In this document: positions 49,201-60,243 of the stretch, piece by piece
How the letters are laid out: the number at the start of each line of letters is the position of its first letter
Numbering within the stretch: position 1 is the stretch's first letter
Origin: Henckelia pumila
Lineage: Eukaryota > Streptophyta > Magnoliopsida > Lamiales > Gesneriaceae
NCBI RefSeq assembly: GCF_033568475.1
Contig: NC_133120.1
Coordinates: 82,250,151-82,314,150, forward strand
Direction: 5' to 3'
DNA length: 64,000 bases
Translations under genes and position numbers: made by a program
The notes under the pieces: model-generated
What the model saw: the letters and a program-made list of their open reading frames with translations, nothing else
What the model was told of the DNA's origin: nothing
Database searches by the model: none

Positions 49201-49670
49201 AACACCAAAAACTCATAAAACCGATGAGTGGAAGACGACACCAGGTGCTATCAACGACTATAGTGCAGAAAATGCTGTGTGCATACATCGTCACTTTTAC
49301 AACCTTGAAGCTCTTGATCTAGTCCCTCCAATGAGACATCATCACTATTCCAAGAGAAAAAAAATACAAAACAAAGGCGAGCAAAAAATTAAAATTAAAA
49401 TTATCAAAACCCACGATATATGCATACAGACTCGATCAAGTAAATGATTTCGGGAATTCAGAACCTGGCTGCATCATCTTCGACAGTCAATTCCCCAACG
49501 AAGGTTCCCAAATCCATCGTGGTTCTCGATCCATCGTTAGCCTCGACCTATGCAAACAAGTCACCAACTTGTGTGTAAATACATTTTCTGATTCACACAG
49601 ACGTAGCTTTAAAATGCAAAATCTGCAGCATAGAAATATTTACAGTTCGATTCGTAACCGCATCAGCCAT
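37275..49670 (-). CDS. VPS52: vacuolar protein sorting-associated protein 52 (20 exons, 703 aa)
   Basis: Exons (5' to 3'): 49670-49644, 49547-49465, 49344-49287, 49190-49095, 48737-48636, 48253-48170, 47900-47820, 46914-46771, 46271-46180, 45066-44985, 43084-42902, 42275-42160, 42004-41946, 41692-41592, 40850-40800, 38872-38693, 38599-38465, 37954-37880, 37724-37667, 37579-37275. They sum to 2112 nt in frame. The N-terminal third is coiled coil (LHDQIHDCDTILSQMEILL, ISSDIKILQERSMDMG), the part that pairs with the other subunits. The C-terminal part is the conserved Vps52/Sac2 region (LWPRFKMVFDMHLSSLR, EDDVHPHYVMRRYAEFTAS, FSNFLCGMEILRAALTQLLL). VPS52 (POK in Arabidopsis) is a subunit of GARP/EARP, which tethers endosome-derived vesicles at the trans-Golgi network and is needed for pollen-tube growth. 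Length matches the family (~700 aa). Confidence 0.95.
38219..38416. mobile_element. 198-bp hAT-type MITE in VPS52 intron 17
   Basis: The element starts AAGACTTGTCAAATCGGGC and ends in the near inverse (GATCATTTTGACAGCTCTA). It is flanked by the 8-bp duplication AATTCAAC (38211-38218 and 38417-38424). The body is unusually GC-rich for this intron, with repeated GGGCGGG and CCCACC phrases that can pair across the element. The 8-bp duplication points to the hAT superfamily. Confidence 0.82.
39751..40134. mobile_element. MITE-like element in VPS52 intron 15
   Basis: Terminal inverted repeats GGTCCGTTTGAAGT and ACTTCAAACGGACAC bound ~384 bp of AT-rich DNA with internal short repeats (TTTGATTGATGTGAGATAAAT and near copies). 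The flanks do not show a convincing target duplication, so the superfamily is undecided. Confidence 0.6.
43232..43260. repeat. 29-bp perfect palindrome in VPS52 intron 10
   Basis: CTAGCACATGGGC and its exact complement GCCCATGTGCTAG are separated by AGT. Thirteen paired bases with a 3-nt loop are well beyond chance for a single intron. It adjoins unassigned DNA at the edge of the copia remnant that follows. Confidence 0.85.
43440..44720 (+). pseudogene. decayed copia reverse transcriptase remnant in VPS52 intron 10
   Basis: Plus-strand conceptual translation, broken by many stops and frameshifts, retains copia landmarks in order: VYIEQPLGH (for VYMEQPxGF), LCKKFHVHGLTNFVRFCLD, a VDDI-like stretch near 43840, and pieces resembling the RNase H part near 44100-44700. 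It is antisense to the host gene. No intact LTR could be delimited. Confidence 0.6.
47442..47563. repeat. 61-bp tandem duplication in VPS52 intron 7
   Basis: The unit TTAACAAGATAAAGCCAGAA...TGACA occurs twice in tandem (47442-47502 and 47503-47563), differing by one visible substitution (TTTATGACA against TTTGTGACA). The near identity suggests a young duplication. Confidence 0.88.
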
Positions 49671-52249
49671 CTTCTTGGCTGTCTTAGCAGTTGCAAGAGT
49701 GTGTATCAGACTCCAATGGAAACAGATGTAGCCGTATTGATCCACGGAGAGGAAATGCAAGGAAGCAGATGCCGAGGCAGAGCAGATCTTCGGCCTATTA
49801 ATATTGTTGATTATTTGTTATTATTATTGCTATTGGATTGGAAAATCGTGCGTTTGATAAACCAACAAAAGAAAAGCATTTAAAAAATATTTGTTTCTCT
49901 TGTAAAAACTTACAAATTACAATAGCCGTTTTCAAAAAAATACTTATTTAATTGTGTTTTAGAAGCTGGTTTCTGCCTTTAATTCTATTTAAATTTGTAA
50001 AAGAAAAAATTCCTCGACATTTATCTAAACTCTAGAGCTGATTCTGTTTTTTTTAATAAAATCATTTTTAAAAATTGAATTTATTTAAGTGTTTTATTAA
50101 GGTACAAGCTTTTGTATACAAGCTCACCCTTAAATAGGGGTGAGCGTATAACTAAAAATCGAGCATATCAAACGATGGACCCATTTCTAGCATACCAATT
50201 TCAATTAGAGTCGTCAATTTCATCGTACATTGTTTGACATTGTTTGACGACGGGCTAAGTCAAACAGGACAGACCAAGTATGTAACGTCCCAGATTCGAC
50301 GACCATCCTCACTGTATGTATGTATCAAGACGGGTCTTTCTAGAATGCTTATGGTTTCACTCACACGCATCCTATAATTGTCTCAAGTCAAGCACACTTA
50401 ACTTTGGAGTTCTTATATGATGAGCTCAAATTACACTCATCCTATAATTGCCCCAAGTCAAGCATGCTTAACTTTGAAGTTCTTATATGATGAGCTTCCG
50501 AAAAGAAGATGCACCTTCGTGATATGAGTAGTACATACCTACATAGTCACGATCATTGTATCAAGAGTCTTTTCAGCGTGCTTATGTCCTCACTCACACG
50601 CACCCTAGAAAACTTCTCAAGGGATCACCCATCATGCACCCTAAGAAACTTCTCAAGGTCACCCATCCTATAATTGCCCCCAAGTCAAGCACGCTTAACT
50701 TTTGGCGTTCTTATGTGATGAGCTCCCGAAAAGTAGATGCATCTTTGTGATATGAGGAGTACCTATGAAATCTTTTAAGTCTTCTTCAATCGTGCAGTCT
50801 CATACGTATACAATCTCATAATCCCTCTAATTCTGGTACGGATTCGGTTCATTCATGTATCCCCTCGGCTAGAAGCCTGCCAAGAGCAGCTCCTTGTTCA
50901 TGCAACCTCTTGGGCACCGACGATCACTCCCCGTCTTCTTATTAGCCCCATGCGTCACAAAGTAAACCGACATGTTTGATGGTTCTAATTTCAAACCTAA
51001 GAAATGCTACCAGATTCAACCATCAAGCACACATGATAATTTTATCTCGTAAGTCGTATAACCAATTCACTCAATTTACAGATGATATGAGTGGTTAATA
51101 TTTTTTAAAATCTACAAATGTTTAACATTTTTTTAAAAAACTATCAATGTTTAACATCTTGAAAAACTCATAATGGTAACTAAATTTCAATAAAGATCAA
51201 GTATGGGGAAAACAAAACAAATGAATACAATGATATTAAAATGTGAATCATATAATTTTTTTCCTTATAACAAACACGTTTTTATAGAGATTTTGTTTTA
51301 AAAATAAATAAATACGTGGCTTCCAAAATGTAATCTCAATGTAGCATAAATATAATGAAAAATCCACTTCTTGAGTTCATAACACATATCAATGAAAATA
51401 TCAGAAAACAAAACACTAAATTCATAAGAGAAATAAAAAAAAAAATTGTACATCTTTCTTTGAAAAATCGTTTGATATATAGTTTTTCATAATTCAACAT
51501 AGTTTTTATGGTCAACTCTAATATGAGATCTCTTTGGAGACTCGTCAATCGTCATACACTCAAACTCAAAGTTCCAAAAAAGAAAAAGGGGCTTCCGAAT
51601 TCAATGAATTATTCAAAAAAAATATTTAATAAAAAAATTCAATGAATTTGACCGAAGGAACAAAGTCGAACTCGTTGTTCTGGGAACCGGTCCACAAACA
51701 ACCAAAACCGGAATTAAAGTCCGACCCTTCAAACCGCCGGTTCGGAACCCGGGCCAGCTGCACCGCGTATTCCAAATTCCCGAATTTTCCGATTACATGG
51801 CCCATGGGACATTCTTCTCCACACGTTCCTGTCGATCATCCTCCATTTCCAGAATTAATCCTGTTCATTGCTTCGGAAAATTGGATAATAAATCCCCAGA
51901 TTTTGGTTTTGATTGTGATTTGTCAAATTCGCGCCGCTGCAGTAGCTGATCCAGGTTCTCCTTCTTCCGGCCCCGCCACCGAGTTTTGGAAGTATTCCCC
52001 TTTTATCACCAAAATTATTCATTTTTTGCATTTGCCTTCAATTATCGAGTTTTCAAATTAACGTGTCTAATTGTTTTCCACCTTGATTCGTACGATTCAT
52101 TTTTAGCTGATATGAACATGATTTTAGTTGATCTCTCTCTCTGGTCTTCTTTTTTCGCTTCTTCTCCACCATTTGGAACAGGTTTTGGTGAGGTTGGTTC
52201 AATTTTCGGGATGCACCAAAAATAAATTGACCGTCGAGGTACCATCAAA
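49671..52249. other. intergenic region between divergent VPS52 and thioredoxin genes
   Basis: VPS52 (minus) and thioredoxin (plus) diverge from this 2.6-kb region, so both promoters are here. 49671-49800 should be VPS52 5' UTR. 50281-50970 is a 5S-derived retroelement remnant. 51640-52240 is GC-richer and probably contains the thioredoxin promoter and 5' UTR, with CT-rich runs near 52133. Open frames here have no recognisable protein features. Confidence 0.5.
50281..50970 (-). mobile_element. 5S-rRNA-derived retroelement remnant (Cassandra/TRIM-like)
   Basis: On the minus strand the DNA contains three copies of a 5S rRNA-like core, best at 50640-50730: AGTTAAGCGTGCTTGACTTG, then GGATGGGTGACC, as in the internal promoter part of plant 5S rRNA. 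Less perfect copies lie at about 50370-50430 and 50435-50505. The surrounding unit (ATGTATCAAGACGGGTCTTT; ACTCACACGCA) is itself repeated, so two partial units lie head to tail. The left edge reads TGTAACGTCCCAG. Terminal-repeat miniature elements with 5S-derived LTRs (Cassandra) are known in plants, and this is my best match; exact ends are not defined. Confidence 0.6.
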
Positions 52250-52630
52250 ATGGGGCTTTGCTTAACTAAGGTACTGTGTTAATGCACTACGGTCTTGTGT
52301 GAAGTATCTTTTCCTTGCGTTGTCATATCTGGATGTCCCGGCCAGCTGTCACTATTACCCAAATGCATATTTATCAGTTGCATCAGCAGTCCCTTCATTA
52401 AATTGTCTACCAAAATATGGTTGAATGATTCGAGTACTATTGATGTGCTGATGATATATCGAAAAATCTTGAGAAGCCCAGAGCCCCAAACTCTTCTCTC
52501 TTTTTCCTTTGCTTAGAAAAAAGCATTATAACTATATATACATAGGGAGTACTAAATCTAGTGTGCAGCAGGGTATCCTTGGGCGCTAGCTGAGTTGGAT
52601 TAAAACTCAGTGGTGCCTTTTAGTAATTCC

Positions 52631-52661
<31 letters not shown>

Positions 52662-55072
52662 GTTTATATATAAAGCATTCGATTTGGTTCAATAGCTATA
52701 TGTGTTGCAAATGATGATTCACCTGCTAGTTTTTGTTTATGGTTCAATACACATTACCTAGAGAACATGTGATACTCTAATAGTTTTAATGTTTTATTCA
52801 ATCTTGTGAAAATAAAGCATCTGATTTGGTCCGCTACTTATATATGTGGCAAATAATGTTTCACCTTCTAGTTTTTGTTTATGGTTCAATATAGTTACCT
52901 AGAGAACATATACTGTAATTGTTTTATTCAATCTTGTAAAATAAATGACTGGTCTTTCCTTTTCTTTTTTTACCTACTCTCAGTCCCATATATGTTTGCT
53001 GATGGGTTCAATCTATATCATATTTCGCCAGCAATCATCGTCTGAATGATGCAGAATCTTAGTAGTGTTTTACCTATTAAATAAAAGGTGTTCAATCCTT
53101 GGAATTTTGAAATTTTTCTACATGTTTATAGCTGTCTACATGAGCTTTCGTGTCTTTTATTGCTTTACCTTGTGATTATGATTTGATATGCTCTGCCAAC
53201 TGGCATTCATTTTCTTTGAAACTTAATAGTCTACAAATGATGGAGATGATTCTGATCATAATGTTGAATTGGCTGGTGGAAATGTGCACCTTATCACGAC
53301 AAAGGAAGGTTGGGAACAAAAAATGGCAGAAGCTAAGGCAGATGGAAAGATTGTGAGCATTCATTCTATTTTTATTTGATTCTATTTTTTGTCCGAATAT
53401 CATATGTTGCATTATGGGGCTTTTCCAAGAATGTGATGGTGTCTGCAGCAACATGTCCATCATTTATTTAATGGTTAGTCAGAAATGTGTGTTGGCCTTC
53501 ATATACAGGCACACTTCAGATGAGCTGTTTTATCTCCCGTTATGCTTTGCATATGCTATATAGTGCCACAGGAAACTGGTATTAAAATTTTTAGTGTGTC
53601 AAGTATATTTGATACTTTGAAGTAAAAACCTTAATGTTGTATTGTCCATCTTGCACCCGTAACTTTTTGTGCAATGCAATAAGAAATTTCAAAGGTTCAA
53701 TCACTCTGTCTATCCATAATGCATTATCAGCTCTCCGCTCTCTACTGCTGGAGCTTCTTTTGACCCGGTTGTGTGATACACTCAACTTACTCACCTCATC
53801 TTTTGAATGAGTCTTTATATTTGACAGGTATTGATTGATAAATCATGAATGCAGTTCTGCATCTTACTTGTAATTCATTATCGAACTTGATACCAAGAAA
53901 GTGAGTCTCACATGCATTAGTGAGGCTTAAAATTCTTCTCAACTTATGTCCTTTGATAATTTTTAAAGTCATCGCCACCTCAAGCATTTTCCTTGAAATG
54001 CCAACTCTTTAATTCCACATCCTCTCGCCTAGTGAATTTTGTCCTTACATTGAAAACGTGTCACAAGAGACGTTGATAAAGATTATTGGGATATTATATG
54101 AAGAGAAATCGTATGTGGACTTTTAAGCATCAGAGGTTCACTGATCCATAGTCTTTCTGCTTAGCCGCTTACATATTTCTTTCTTCTTGGGAAGAAAATG
54201 ATTGGTTCTGGTTTCAATCATATGAAATTTTATTCCGTTGTACTGAAACAGTGGCTATAACCCTAATGTTCGGAATTATTAAACGAGTATTGTACCTATA
54301 CCTTTCCTTGACTTGTTCCCCCCTTTATTTGTCTTGTCTTTCATGAATTATCTGTGTTCCATTGAGGTATCATTTTGTTATTGTTTTATCTTTCTACCCC
54401 AGTAGCCAGCTGCATCATGCTTCATGCAATCAAAGTATCAAACAACTCCATGTCATGTAATTGGACTTGCATGTACAGGGGAGCACCGTCACTGCATATA
54501 TGTGCTTTCCAATACCTCAATTAACTTCAGCAGGGACTTATTTATTGGCTTTTACTGAGTTATACTTGCATACCTGGAGCGTGCTTTTTTGTTCTAATGG
54601 TTGGTGATTATATATCAGGTAATCGCCAATTTTAGCGCTTCATGGTGTGGCCCTTGCAGAATTATTGCACCTCTCTACGTCGAGCTGTCTGAGAAGCACC
54701 CTTCTGTAATGTTTTTGACAGTTGATGTGGATGAGCTTACTGTAAGTTTTAAACTACTTTGATGCCTGAATTAAAATCATTATTTTGCATTTCAAGTCTG
54801 TTCAAATGGAGCTGTGTAGATATTTAAGACCAGGCACCTTAAGCAGATGTATACATTTTTTGGATCGTAATTTTAATGTTGGACTAACGCAGCTGTTAAA
54901 AATAATTTATTTGCTTCAGGAATTTAGCACGTCATGGGATATCAAAGCAACTCCAACCTTCTTTTTCCTTAAAGACGGGCAACAACTTGACAAACTCGTA
55001 GGAGCCAACAAGCCAGAACTGCAGAAGAAGGTGACTGCGATACTTGATTCGACAGCCTCATGCGAGACATAG
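52250..55072 (+). CDS. thioredoxin h-type, WCGPC active site (4 exons, 139 aa)
   Basis: Exons 52250-52270, 53230-53352, 54619-54741 and 54920-55072 sum to 420 nt in frame to TAG. The first exon codes only seven residues, MGLCLTK. The fold follows with catalytic WCGPC at residues 57-61 and the cis-proline in KATPTFFF at residue 101. The N-terminal extension carries Gly2 and Cys4, the pattern for N-myristoylation plus palmitoylation found in membrane-associated h-type thioredoxins (TRX h9-like). It would reduce disulfides in target proteins with electrons from NADPH-thioredoxin reductase or glutathione/glutaredoxin. Subgroup assignment is by the N-terminus and exon layout; the symbol is left open. 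Confidence 0.93.
52635..52661. repeat. (TA)n microsatellite in thioredoxin intron 1
   Basis: An uninterrupted run of TA dinucleotides of about 13 units lies in the first intron. It is a likely polymorphic marker and no other role is evident. Confidence 0.9.
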
Positions 55073-57211
55073 GTTTTCCGACTCCGTATGTATACAGACA
55101 TTTTGTTGATCTGACCATGTATATCTGTCAGACTATATATTTGGACGAGGTTATTGTGCGGGTGTTTGCCTAGGAATTGTTCGTTATGGTGGTAAAAAGT
55201 ACTGAGAAAGTTGTGATATTTGCACCGAGTTTGGTCGTACAATTTCTCTTCATCACTTGAAAGATTTCTTTCTTGTCATGACTGCATATTACATATACAT
55301 AATACATGTGAGGAACAACACCGAAAAGTGCCTATGGGATTTTCTCCCCTTCTTCTCGCGGGATTACCTAAGTACCTTCTTCTGGACTCTGATCATTCTG
55401 CTGAAGCTATGTACTAACTCACCCGTTTCTTGGACTCAGTTTTAAATCAGAAATCATTTCAACTTTCAATTTATTAACATTCACATCTGAATGATTTGTA
55501 GTTGGCAAGAATTAACTGTCGATGCTCCATTAGAAATATTTTGAGGACGAGAGCATTCTGTAGAAGCAATGGCTGAAGGGCGGGTACTATATTCCAACGA
55601 GGGATAATGCTATGTGTACATAGAGTTGTACATAGAGGGTTACACGTCCTATAAATTAGAAAAGTATATCAAAAATATTTTAAAATATCTTTATTTTCAA
55701 TAGTTTGTCTTGCTAAAAAAACTATTAACGAAAATATTATTATTTTTTATTTTATTATTTATTGTGCAGTTTTAGGGGGTGTCAAAATTGAACCCGACTC
55801 GAGCTGACCAAAAAATTATCGGATTAAGGTTTTGAGGTTTTGGGATTCGGGTTGACCTGAAATATTTGATTTTTTTTTCTTTTTAACAAAATAATTAAAT
55901 ACACATAATAATAATAACCAATATATTTTAATTTAAATACATAATAACAAAATCTCACTTATATAGTTTTATATAATTTAAATTAAAAGTTTAATTGTAC
56001 GAAATTTAAAATATACTTACTACACAAAATAAAAATTAATTTTAAAAATCAATGTTTTAAAAAATAATTATTACATGTGGAAAATCTATGATAATATACA
56101 ATAAATGTTTTTCAAACATATAATATATAAAAATATAGTAAATACTTCTTAATTAATCTATAAGTAAGTACAAAAACTTTTTAAAAATTTCTCAAACCAA
56201 ACTCGAATAAATCAATAGCGACCGATCCGAACTCGACTAACTCGATTAACCCAAACCTACATGTTTGAGTTTTGATTTTGTTTTTTAACAAAATATTAAC
56301 TATTACACATAATAATAATAAATATATTTTAATTTAAATACATAATAATAAAATATCGTTTATATATGATTTAAATTTGAAAGTTAAATTTTAAAAATTA
56401 TAAAATATATTTACTAAAAAAATAAACAATTATTATTTTTATTGAACTCAGTAAAAAGTTATATATATTTTCATAATTATTTTTTTAAATATTATAAAAT
56501 AATTATTTTTGTTGAACTCAGTAGAATAAAAATAATAATATTTTAGAGAAAGGTTTTAGAGTTAGACAAAAAATTGTAGGTTGAAGAGAAAAAAAAAATT
56601 TAAAATACTTTTCTAATTTAATTGACATGTAACCCTCTATGTACAACTCTATGTACACATAGCATTGTTCTTCCACCGAGTGTTACCTTAGAGTGGAGTG
56701 AGAATTACCTTCGGGGGAGCAACATCAGTGGATCCCACGTTATTTCACGTGTGATCCACCTAGGATTGACGGCTGTGCTCTGCCTTCCTAAAGCTTGTTC
56801 AATGGCCTTTTCAGCTTGTTTTTCTGATAATGATTGAGTAAATTCAATATCTAATCAAGAAAATCGAATTCCACCTTCCTGTCGTACGGTGGTCATTTGA
56901 GTGTGGCAAGCCACATGTCAGCTTGAGTTACTGTTGAATCCGTTGGTAACCACGTAATTCATTTCATACAGTTTGGTTCTCAAGAGTGGTAGGAACTACG
57001 TATCCAAGATTGATGAAACATAAGTTTTAGTGCACGAGACCATTCAATCAAAGAATATCAGCACATGATTTAACAACATACATAGGAGTAAGTGATCTTT
57101 CACCAGATCACAACAAATCTAAGCCAAGAATGTGTTTGGAGGTTCAGGTTTGAGCAAAACATAAACAAACGAAAAAAATTAAGATACATACACAACCTTT
57201 TTTCCGTGGAA
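55073..57211. other. intergenic region between thioredoxin and FERONIA-like gene (convergent)
   Basis: The two genes converge, so the region holds both 3' UTRs. Most of it (55606-56666) is a TIR element described separately. No further coding sequence is supported. Confidence 0.55.
55606..56666. mobile_element. ~1.06-kb non-autonomous element with ~40-bp terminal inverted repeats
   Basis: The left end begins AATGCTATGTGTACATAGAG and continues TTGTACATAGAGGGTTACA. The right end is its almost exact reverse complement. The AT-rich interior holds two diverged copies of a ~170-bp block (about 55870-56050 and 56270-56420) sharing ACACATAATAATAATAA and ATATATTTTAATTTAAATAC, and no transposase frame. 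Flanks (GGGAT / GTTCT) show no clear target duplication, so the superfamily is open; Mutator-like or another long-TIR class is possible. Confidence 0.75.
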
Positions 57212-59818
57212 TTAGCGACCTTTGGGATTCATTATCTGAGAAAAAACTGCACTTGGCGTCAACCCATCTGAGTCTTCGCTGGCAAGGCTGCGTCCACCGA
57301 TGCTCATTGACAATCCACTGCTTTTTGAATCCGTTATGTTTCCATCAAAACCTGGGGATGAGTCAGTAGTATTCTTCACGTCAAACGATTCACTTTCCTC
57401 TGCACTTTCCTGAAGTTGCAGAGCGAACTCAAGGTTCCACAACACATCGCCCATGGAAGGTCTCTCAGTTCCAACATCAGACACACACTTGACCGCAGTC
57501 TCAGCAAATTTTTTAAAGCATTCCGGTGCAATCTTACCCTTAAGATAAGGATCACTAATCTGGTCAAGAATTCCCTTCTTATGACAATGCAGTGCCCACT
57601 CAGCTAAGCTAACTTGTTCTTTGGGGAGAGTAGGGTTTAGTGCCGGCCTAGCGCATAAGATTTCAAAAAGTACAACTCCGTATGAGTATACATCGGATTT
57701 TTCAGTCAATTGCTGCCTTCTGAAATACTCTGGATCCAGATAACCGAAACTACCCTTCACCACTGTGCTGACATGCGTGTGATCCAGTGAGGGACCTGTT
57801 TTCGACAGCCCAAAATCTGAAACTTTTGCCACCCACTTCTCATCCAAGAGAATGTTTGTTGTCTTGACATCACGATGGATGATGGTGTGTTTTGCACCGG
57901 TGTGCAGATAATGCAAACCACGGGCAGCACCAATACAAATCTCAAGCCTCTGCTTCCATGGCAATGGCGGTTTTTGAGTCTTGTAAAGATGCTCCCTGAG
58001 AGTTCCATAAGCCATATAATCATATACAAGAATCATTTCACAGTTCTCTTCGCAATACCCAATCAAAGATACAAGGTGACGGTGGCGAAGTTTAGAGAGC
58101 ATTTCAATCTCAGTTTGGAATTCATGCACTCCTTGTTCAGAGAGTGGGTTCCCACGCTTAATTGCAACTTTTGTGCCGCTGTCAATCTCTCCACGATAAA
58201 CTTTACCAAAACCTCCAACCCCGAGGAGAAGAGCCTCATCGAAGCCATTTGTTGCAGCCTTGATCTCAGAAAATGAAAAGTGACGACAAAGGTTTGATGG
58301 AAGTGAGGAAGCATAACTTCCAGTGGTGTTTGTCTTCGCAGATCCGGAAGAATGTGAATTTCCATACAAAGATAGCGGAAGCCAGCCATCACTAGTGCTT
58401 GGATCCTTTCCGTGCTTTTGGCGTTGGCGGGAAACAATACATATAATCAAACCGACAACAAGAAGTGCAACAATTCCTCCACCAACACCTCCTCCGATAG
58501 CTGCTTTGTTACTTTTAGATTGAACAGATCCAGATGATCCCTCAGCATCAACTATTGGTTGTGGGAGGGGAGTTGGATTCGGGCCAGCAAGATTCCCATG
58601 GGTATCATTTATTTTGAATATCTCAAGACCGTTCAAAATAGCATCATAGAACTGGGGTTTTGAGGAAGTATAAGGGTGTAGATCGAGCCAGAGATCCTGC
58701 ATTGGTGGTCCAGTGGGAACAAAAACCACATAATCCTTGTGAACAGGGACACCGTTGCTACCTGCCATGGCAATAACATCTGCACCCTGTACTGCAGTCT
58801 GATTATTCATGAAGACATTGAAGACTCTTTGGTTTACTTTGTAAATAACATCCGTTATCTCACAGAAGTGGAGTCTAACCAGATAAGAAAAGCCGGAGTC
58901 AACAAGGAAAAGCCAAGTTAGATTGTAGTTTAGGTTTACAGAAGCATTTGGACCCATTGATCTCAAAGTAGTGTACACATCAAGTGGGGCAGTGTAGGTT
59001 GGCGATCCTGGAGGATAGCTAACCGTCACATTTGGGTCAGGGACCTCGGTAACTCCATTGGCCGCACTAAATATGTAACTCGAATCATCACGCCACGACC
59101 TGTGGAGGCCAGTATCTTTGGAGGGTGAAATGTCGTTTCCACCCACATTTAGCCGATATAAATTCTCTAGAGCCGTAGTGTTGTCAATAGTGAATCCAGT
59201 GGATTGACCAACAACAATATCCGTTCCATCTGAACTATATATATCAGGGTGCGAAACAACCTCGATCCCATTCACGAATGCATATGAGTTAGCAGTATCA
59301 CGGGATGGCATGAATGTCACATTCAATACCTCAGATGGGACATTAACAGAGAACTCCTTCATCATATAATCATAATTCAAGGCCTCCGTGGTTTGAGCTG
59401 CGCTAAAATTCTTCATAAGAGTATAGGGTCCACAAGTCACCGAGAACACACCATTGACAGCATTAAATCCAACGTAGGCTGCGGGATAGAAATACAAACG
59501 AAGAAACTTACGGCCCGGTGCCACAGGGAAACTGTAAGTGAAATCCGATTGGAATATTCGAGCTGTCATGTAAGGTACTTGGGGTACGGAGGGTTTTTGT
59601 GTGGCCGCGGTGGCGGTTAAAGAGTTGCTGCTCGTTAACATGAACTTCGAGCCAATATCTGACGTCCATTTCCGACCATCCAAGTCGGTAGAGTCGGGAG
59701 GACCTCCACAGCTCATGAAAATCTTCTCTGTTGGTACATAATCGACGGCCGATATCACAAATGCAAGCAGCAAAAAACTAAGGGCCGCTAAGAGCCAAGG
59801 ACTATTGCGGATCCTCAT
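57212..59818 (-). CDS. FER: FERONIA-like CrRLK1L receptor kinase (868 aa)
   Basis: The coding sequence is a single exon. The start is set at 59818 (MRIRNSPWLL); an ATG at 59860 in the same frame lies inside a 5'UTR intron whose acceptor ends at 59846. Signal peptide ~1-25; two malectin-like domains ~30-215 and ~216-405 (YPTEKI-like start, VPYMTARIFQSDFTYSFPV, FVNGIEVVSHPDIY, YRLNVGGNDISP); transmembrane segment ~439-463. The kinase is complete: glycine loop LGVGGFGKV 532-540, VAIK Lys554, HRDVK with Asp650, DFG 668-670. The tail GGRSLASEDSDGLTPSAVF matches FERONIA rather than paralogues. FERONIA perceives RALF peptides at the plasma membrane with LLG co-receptors and acts in cell-wall sensing, growth and fertilisation. 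Confidence 0.95.
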   Translation of the reverse strand: MRIRNSPWLLAALSFLLLAFVISAVDYVPTEKIFMSCGGPPDSTDLDGRKWTSDIGSKFMLTSSNSLTATAATQKPSVPQVPYMTARIFQSDFTYSFPVAPGRKFLRLYFYPAAYVGFNAVNGVFSVTCGPYTLMKNFSAAQTTEALNYDYMMKEFSVNVPSEVLNVTFMPSRDTANSYAFVNGIEVVSHPDIYSSDGTDIVVGQSTGFTIDNTTALENLYRLNVGGNDISPSKDTGLHRSWRDDSSYIFSAANGVTEVPDPNVTVSYPPGSPTYTAPLDVYTTLRSMGPNASVNLNYNLTWLFLVDSGFSYLVRLHFCEITDVIYKVNQRVFNVFMNNQTAVQGADVIAMAGSNGVPVHKDYVVFVPTGPPMQDLWLDLHPYTSSKPQFYDAILNGLEIFKINDTHGNLAGPNPTPLPQPIVDAEGSSGSVQSKSNKAAIGGGVGGGIVALLVVGLIICIVSRQRQKHGKDPSTSDGWLPLSLYGNSHSSGSAKTNTTGSYASSLPSNLCRHFSFSEIKAATNGFDEALLLGVGGFGKVYRGEIDSGTKVAIKRGNPLSEQGVHEFQTEIEMLSKLRHRHLVSLIGYCEENCEMILVYDYMAYGTLREHLYKTQKPPLPWKQRLEICIGAARGLHYLHTGAKHTIIHRDVKTTNILLDEKWVAKVSDFGLSKTGPSLDHTHVSTVVKGSFGYLDPEYFRRQQLTEKSDVYSYGVVLFEILCARPALNPTLPKEQVSLAEWALHCHKKGILDQISDPYLKGKIAPECFKKFAETAVKCVSDVGTERPSMGDVLWNLEFALQLQESAEESESFDVKNTTDSSPGFDGNITDSKSSGLSMSIGGRSLASEDSDGLTPSAVFSQIMNPKGR

Positions 59819-59845
59819 CGAGGACTGATACAGATAAGATAACCC

Positions 59846-60243
59846 CTGCAAATCCAACAAACGAACATATAATCAGCAATTAGAATTAAGTAACTAAGAA
59901 AAATTCAGAAAATCCACAATATCGTCCTTCAATCAGTACCATAACTTCACAAGAAAATTAAAAGTTAAATCTTTAAAAAAAATCAATGAACGAGGCATTT
60001 TTAACTATAAAGCTTTGATACATAATATCCTCCAACGCAATCCTTTGTACAATGAATTAAAGCTCACAAATCTAAATAAAACAACCGAACTCACAACCTA
60101 AACATTCCTCAGCTAATATAGAATCCCTCCCAATACAGAGATCTGCTAGTAGCTAAGAATGCCGCAGCAATCGAACAGAATTTTGCAGATCCATCACAAA
60201 ACACGAATCTAATCAAACAACTAAAACACAGCAAGAGGAGTAC
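59846..60243 (-). other. 5'UTR intron of the FERONIA-like gene
   Basis: The donor is CAG|GTACTCC (60243 downward) and the acceptor TTTGCAG| ends at 59846. The splice removes the ATG at 59860 and places ~27 nt of leader before the ATG at 59818. CrRLK1L genes commonly have an intronless coding region with an intron in the leader, which supports this model. Confidence 0.7.

Noticed and set aside
50370-50730. Functional 5S rRNA genes
   Set aside because: Only the internal part is 5S-like, copies are diverged and embedded in other repeated sequence; no complete 120-nt 5S gene.
51642-52225. Coding exons upstream of the thioredoxin start
   Set aside because: The 139-aa and 79-aa frames show no conserved domain and the thioredoxin frame closes perfectly from the ATG at 52250.
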